From Tetmemena sp. SeJ-2015 (lineage: Eukaryota > Ciliophora > Spirotrichea > Sporadotrichida > Oxytrichidae): a DNA stretch of 10,531 nucleotides. The notes under the pieces were generated by a model. That model did not search any database, was not told the origin of the DNA, and saw only the letters and a program-made list of their open reading frames with translations. The DNA is taken from contig JAJKFJ010023015.1 of NCBI GenBank assembly GCA_027382625.1, positions 1 through 10,531 on the forward strand, read 5' to 3'. The position numbers were made by a program, and so were the translations under genes. Of the stretch, positions 8,324-10,531 are shown piece by piece; within the stretch, counting starts at the first letter, position 1; every line of letters starts with the position of its first letter.

Positions 8324-10531
8324 TCTGGGCTAAAATGACGGATACGGTGCTCGTTTTGATGGGCGCCTGCGGGAACATAGAGATCTCGAAAATGAGAAAA
8401 AAAGTTGTTCGAAGTTTTGATGACTTTTTTTTCGAAAAAAGTGATTTTGCCCTCCGGCACTTCCCTTCCTGAAAACACCGCCATATCCCACCTTAATTCT
8501 GGGCTAAAAAATGACGGATACGGTGTGCTCGTTTTGATGTGCGCGTGCGGGAACATAGAGATCTCGAAAATGAGGAAAAAAAGTTGATCGAAGTTTGATG
8601 ACTTTTTTTCGAAAAGTGAATTTTCCCCTTCCCGGCACTTCCCTTGTCCTGAAAACACCGTATCCACCTAATTCTGGGCTAAAAATGACGGATACGGTGC
8701 TCGTTTTGATGGGCTCGGTGGGCGCGTGCGGGAACATAGAGATCGTCGAAAATGAGGAAAAAAGTTGATCAAAGTTTTGATGACTTTTTTGAAAAAAGTG
8801 ATTTTGCCCTTCCCGGCACTTCCCGTCCTGAAAACACCGTATCCCCCACCTAATTCTGGGCTAAAAATGACGATACGGTGCTCGTTTTGATGGTCGCGTG
8901 CGTGCGGGAACAGAGAGATCTCGAAAATGAGGGAAAAAAGTTGATCGAAGTTTTAGACTTTTTATCGAAAAAGTGATTTGCCCTCCCGGCACTTCCCTTG
9001 TCCTTGAAAACACCGTATTCCCACCTAATTCTGGTGCGCGTAGCTAAAAGGAACGAGATACGGTGCTCGTTTTTGATGGGCGCGTGCGCGTGAGGGAACA
9101 TAGAGATCTCGAAAATGAGGAAAAAGTTGTTGACCGAAGTTTTGATGACTTTTTTTCGAAAAAGTGATTGCCCTCCCGGCACTTCCCTGTCCCTGAAACA
9201 CCGTATCCCACCTAATTCAGGTTTAAAAATGAGGGATACGGTGCTCGTTTTGATGAGCGCGCGCGTGGGGGAACATAGAGATCTCGAAAATGAGGAAAAA
9301 TGTTGATCGACGAAGTTTTGATGACTTTTTTTTTCGAAAAAAGTGATTTTGCCCCTTCCCGCACTTCCCTGTCCTGAAAACACCGTCAATCCCACCTAAT
9401 TCTGGGCTAAAATGACGGATACGTGCTCGTTTGATGGGCGCGTGCGGAACATAGAGATCTCGAAAATGAGGAAAAAGTTACGAAGTTTTGATGACTTTTT
9501 TTCGAAAAAGTGATTTTGCCCTTCCCGGCACTTCCCTGTCCTGAAAACACCGTATCCCACCTAATTCTGGGCTAAAAATGACGGATACGGTGCTCGTTTT
9601 GATGGGCGCGTGCGGGAACATAGAGATCTCGAAAATGAGGAAAAAAGTTGATCGAAGTTTTTGATGACTTTTTTCCCAAAAAGTTGATTTTGCCCTCCCG
9701 GCACTTTTCCCTGTCCTGAAAACACCTATCCCACCTAATTCGGGGGTAAAAATGACGGATACGGTGCTCGTTTTGATGGGCGCGTCCGGGAACATAGAGA
9801 TCTCGAAAATGAGGAAAAAGTTGATCGAAGTTTTGATGGGCTTTTTTTCGAAAAAGTGATTTTGCCCTTCCCGGCACTTCCCTGTCCTGAAAACACCGTA
9901 TCCCACCTAATTCTGGCTTAAAAATGACGGATACGGTGCTCGTTTTGATGGGCGCGTGCGGGAACATAGAGATCTCGAAAATGAGGAAAAAAGTTGATCG
10001 AAGTTTTTTATGACTTTTTTCGAAAAAGTGATTTTGCCCTTCCCGGCACTTTCCCCGTCCTGAAAACACCGTATCCCACCTAATTCTGGGCAAAAAAGAC
10101 GGATACGGTGCTCGTTTTGATGGGCGCGTGCGGGAACATAAAAGATCTCGAAAATGAGGAAAAAAATTGATCGAAGTTTTGATGACTTTTTTTCGAAAAA
10201 AATGATTTTGCCCTTCCCGGCACTTCCCTGTCCTGAAAACACCGTATCCCACCTAATTTTTGGGCTAAAAATGACGGATACGGTGCTCGTTTTGATGGGC
10301 GCCGTGCGAGGAAACATAGAGATCTCGAAAAATGAGGAAAAAAGTTGATCGAAGTTTTGATGACTTTTTTTCGAAAAAGTGATTTTGCCCTTCCCGGCAC
10401 TTCCCTGTCCTGAAAACACCGTATCCCACCTAATTCTGGGCTAAAAATGACGGATACGGTGCTCGTTTTGATGGGCGCGTGAGGAACATAGAGATCTCGA
10501 AAAAAGAGAAAAAGTGTCGAATTTTGATCTT
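8324..10531. repeat. Homogeneous T-type monomer subfamily block
   Basis: A diagnostic site lies just before GATGAC: GAAGTTATGATGAC (A type) or GAAGTTTTGATGAC (T type). All 13 copies from 8324 to the window end, including the partial last one, are T type. In the 36 copies before 8324, about 25 are A type, 7 are T type (near 2798, 3484, 4160, 4503, 6772, 6943 and 7633) and 4 are too damaged to score. The copies from 9401 on are also closest to consensus. This suggests recent local homogenisation of the right-hand block. The scoring was by eye and a few indel-bearing copies could be reassigned. Confidence 0.6.

Larger units (their letters stand above)
2117..10531. repeat. Tandem satellite array, about 172-bp monomer, about 48.5 copies
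   Basis: One landmark (the T of TCTGGG in the AATTCTGGG word) recurs at 2130, 2301, 2460, 2632, 2798, 2972, 3143, 3317 and so on to 10085, 10258 and 10435. This gives 48 intervals averaging 173.0 bp, mostly 166-175 and ranging from 159 to 199. Consensus length is 172 bp with 77 G+C (about 45%). In order each unit holds a GGATACGGTG arm, a GC-rich core (GGGCGCGTGCGGG), a GAGATCTC palindrome, an A-tract, a TTTTTTTCGAAAAA dyad, a pyrimidine-rich stretch and a CACCGTATCC arm. All copies are head to tail. The array enters abruptly at about 2117 and runs off the right end. Most differences are small indels. I do not recognise the satellite family. Its size suits centromeric, pericentromeric or germline-limited satellite, but that role is inferred from unit length and array form only. 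Confidence 0.97.

Noticed and set aside
2083..10419. Many minus-strand open frames of 60-278 codons with recurring words such as SPELGGIRCFQDREVPG and FFPHFRDLYVPARA
   Set aside because: They are the three frames of the 172-bp repeat read over and over. They start and end where indels move a TAG in or out of frame (CTAAAA versus CTAAAAA). There is no consistent start, no domain and no codon conservation across copies.
2117..10531. CRISPR array
   Set aside because: The whole unit repeats, with no unique spacers between short repeats, and 172 bp is far longer than a CRISPR repeat-spacer unit.
2117..10531. Transposon or retroelement array, rDNA spacer or telomeric repeat
   Set aside because: No protein remnants, terminal repeats, rRNA words or short G-rich telomere units are present.

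Overview
The window has two unlike parts. Positions 1 to about 2116 are AT-rich, near single-copy eukaryotic DNA. From about 2117 to the right edge (10531) it is one head-to-tail satellite array with a monomer of about 172 bp. I count 48 complete monomer intervals between the phase points at 2130 and 10435 (mean 173.0 bp), plus a 96-bp partial copy that leaves the window, so the array continues beyond it. The consensus monomer is about 45% GC with 11 CpG sites, against 7-37% GC per 60-base line in the flank. No transposase, reverse transcriptase, rRNA, tRNA or CRISPR array is visible.

The array is not a gene. Its many minus-strand open frames come from a 172-bp unit (172 mod 3 = 1) whose minus strand has very few stop codons, so all three frames stay open and recycle the same peptide words. 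Adjacent copies differ mainly by one- and two-base indels, many in homopolymers. This could be real divergence, uncorrected long-read error, or both. Some structure is too systematic for random error: a 10-bp deletion shared by two alternate copies at the left end (a dimer-like higher-order unit), a diagnostic A/T site that is mixed up to 8.3 kb and then uniformly T, a unique 26-bp insertion near 4.6 kb, and conserved dyads in every monomer.

The left flank has no convincing gene in the standard code. Blocks of higher GC (1-915 and about 1400-1860) alternate with very AT-rich blocks (922-1411 and about 1870-2110). If TAA and TAG are read as glutamine with TGA as the only stop, as in many ciliates, the higher-GC blocks carry long hydrophilic frames with GT...AG candidate introns of 44 and 35 nt. 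My tentative model is a compact ciliate-like genome: the 3' end of a plus-strand gene (to 56), a convergent minus-strand gene (915 to 124), an AT-rich spacer, and a second minus-strand gene (about 2055 to 1412) next to the satellite. Because only one stop codon remains under that code, other frames also look open, so these gene calls are low confidence. If the ciliate reading holds, a large satellite beside genes would point to germline (micronuclear) DNA. Otherwise the window is simply AT-rich, non-vertebrate eukaryotic DNA beside a satellite block.
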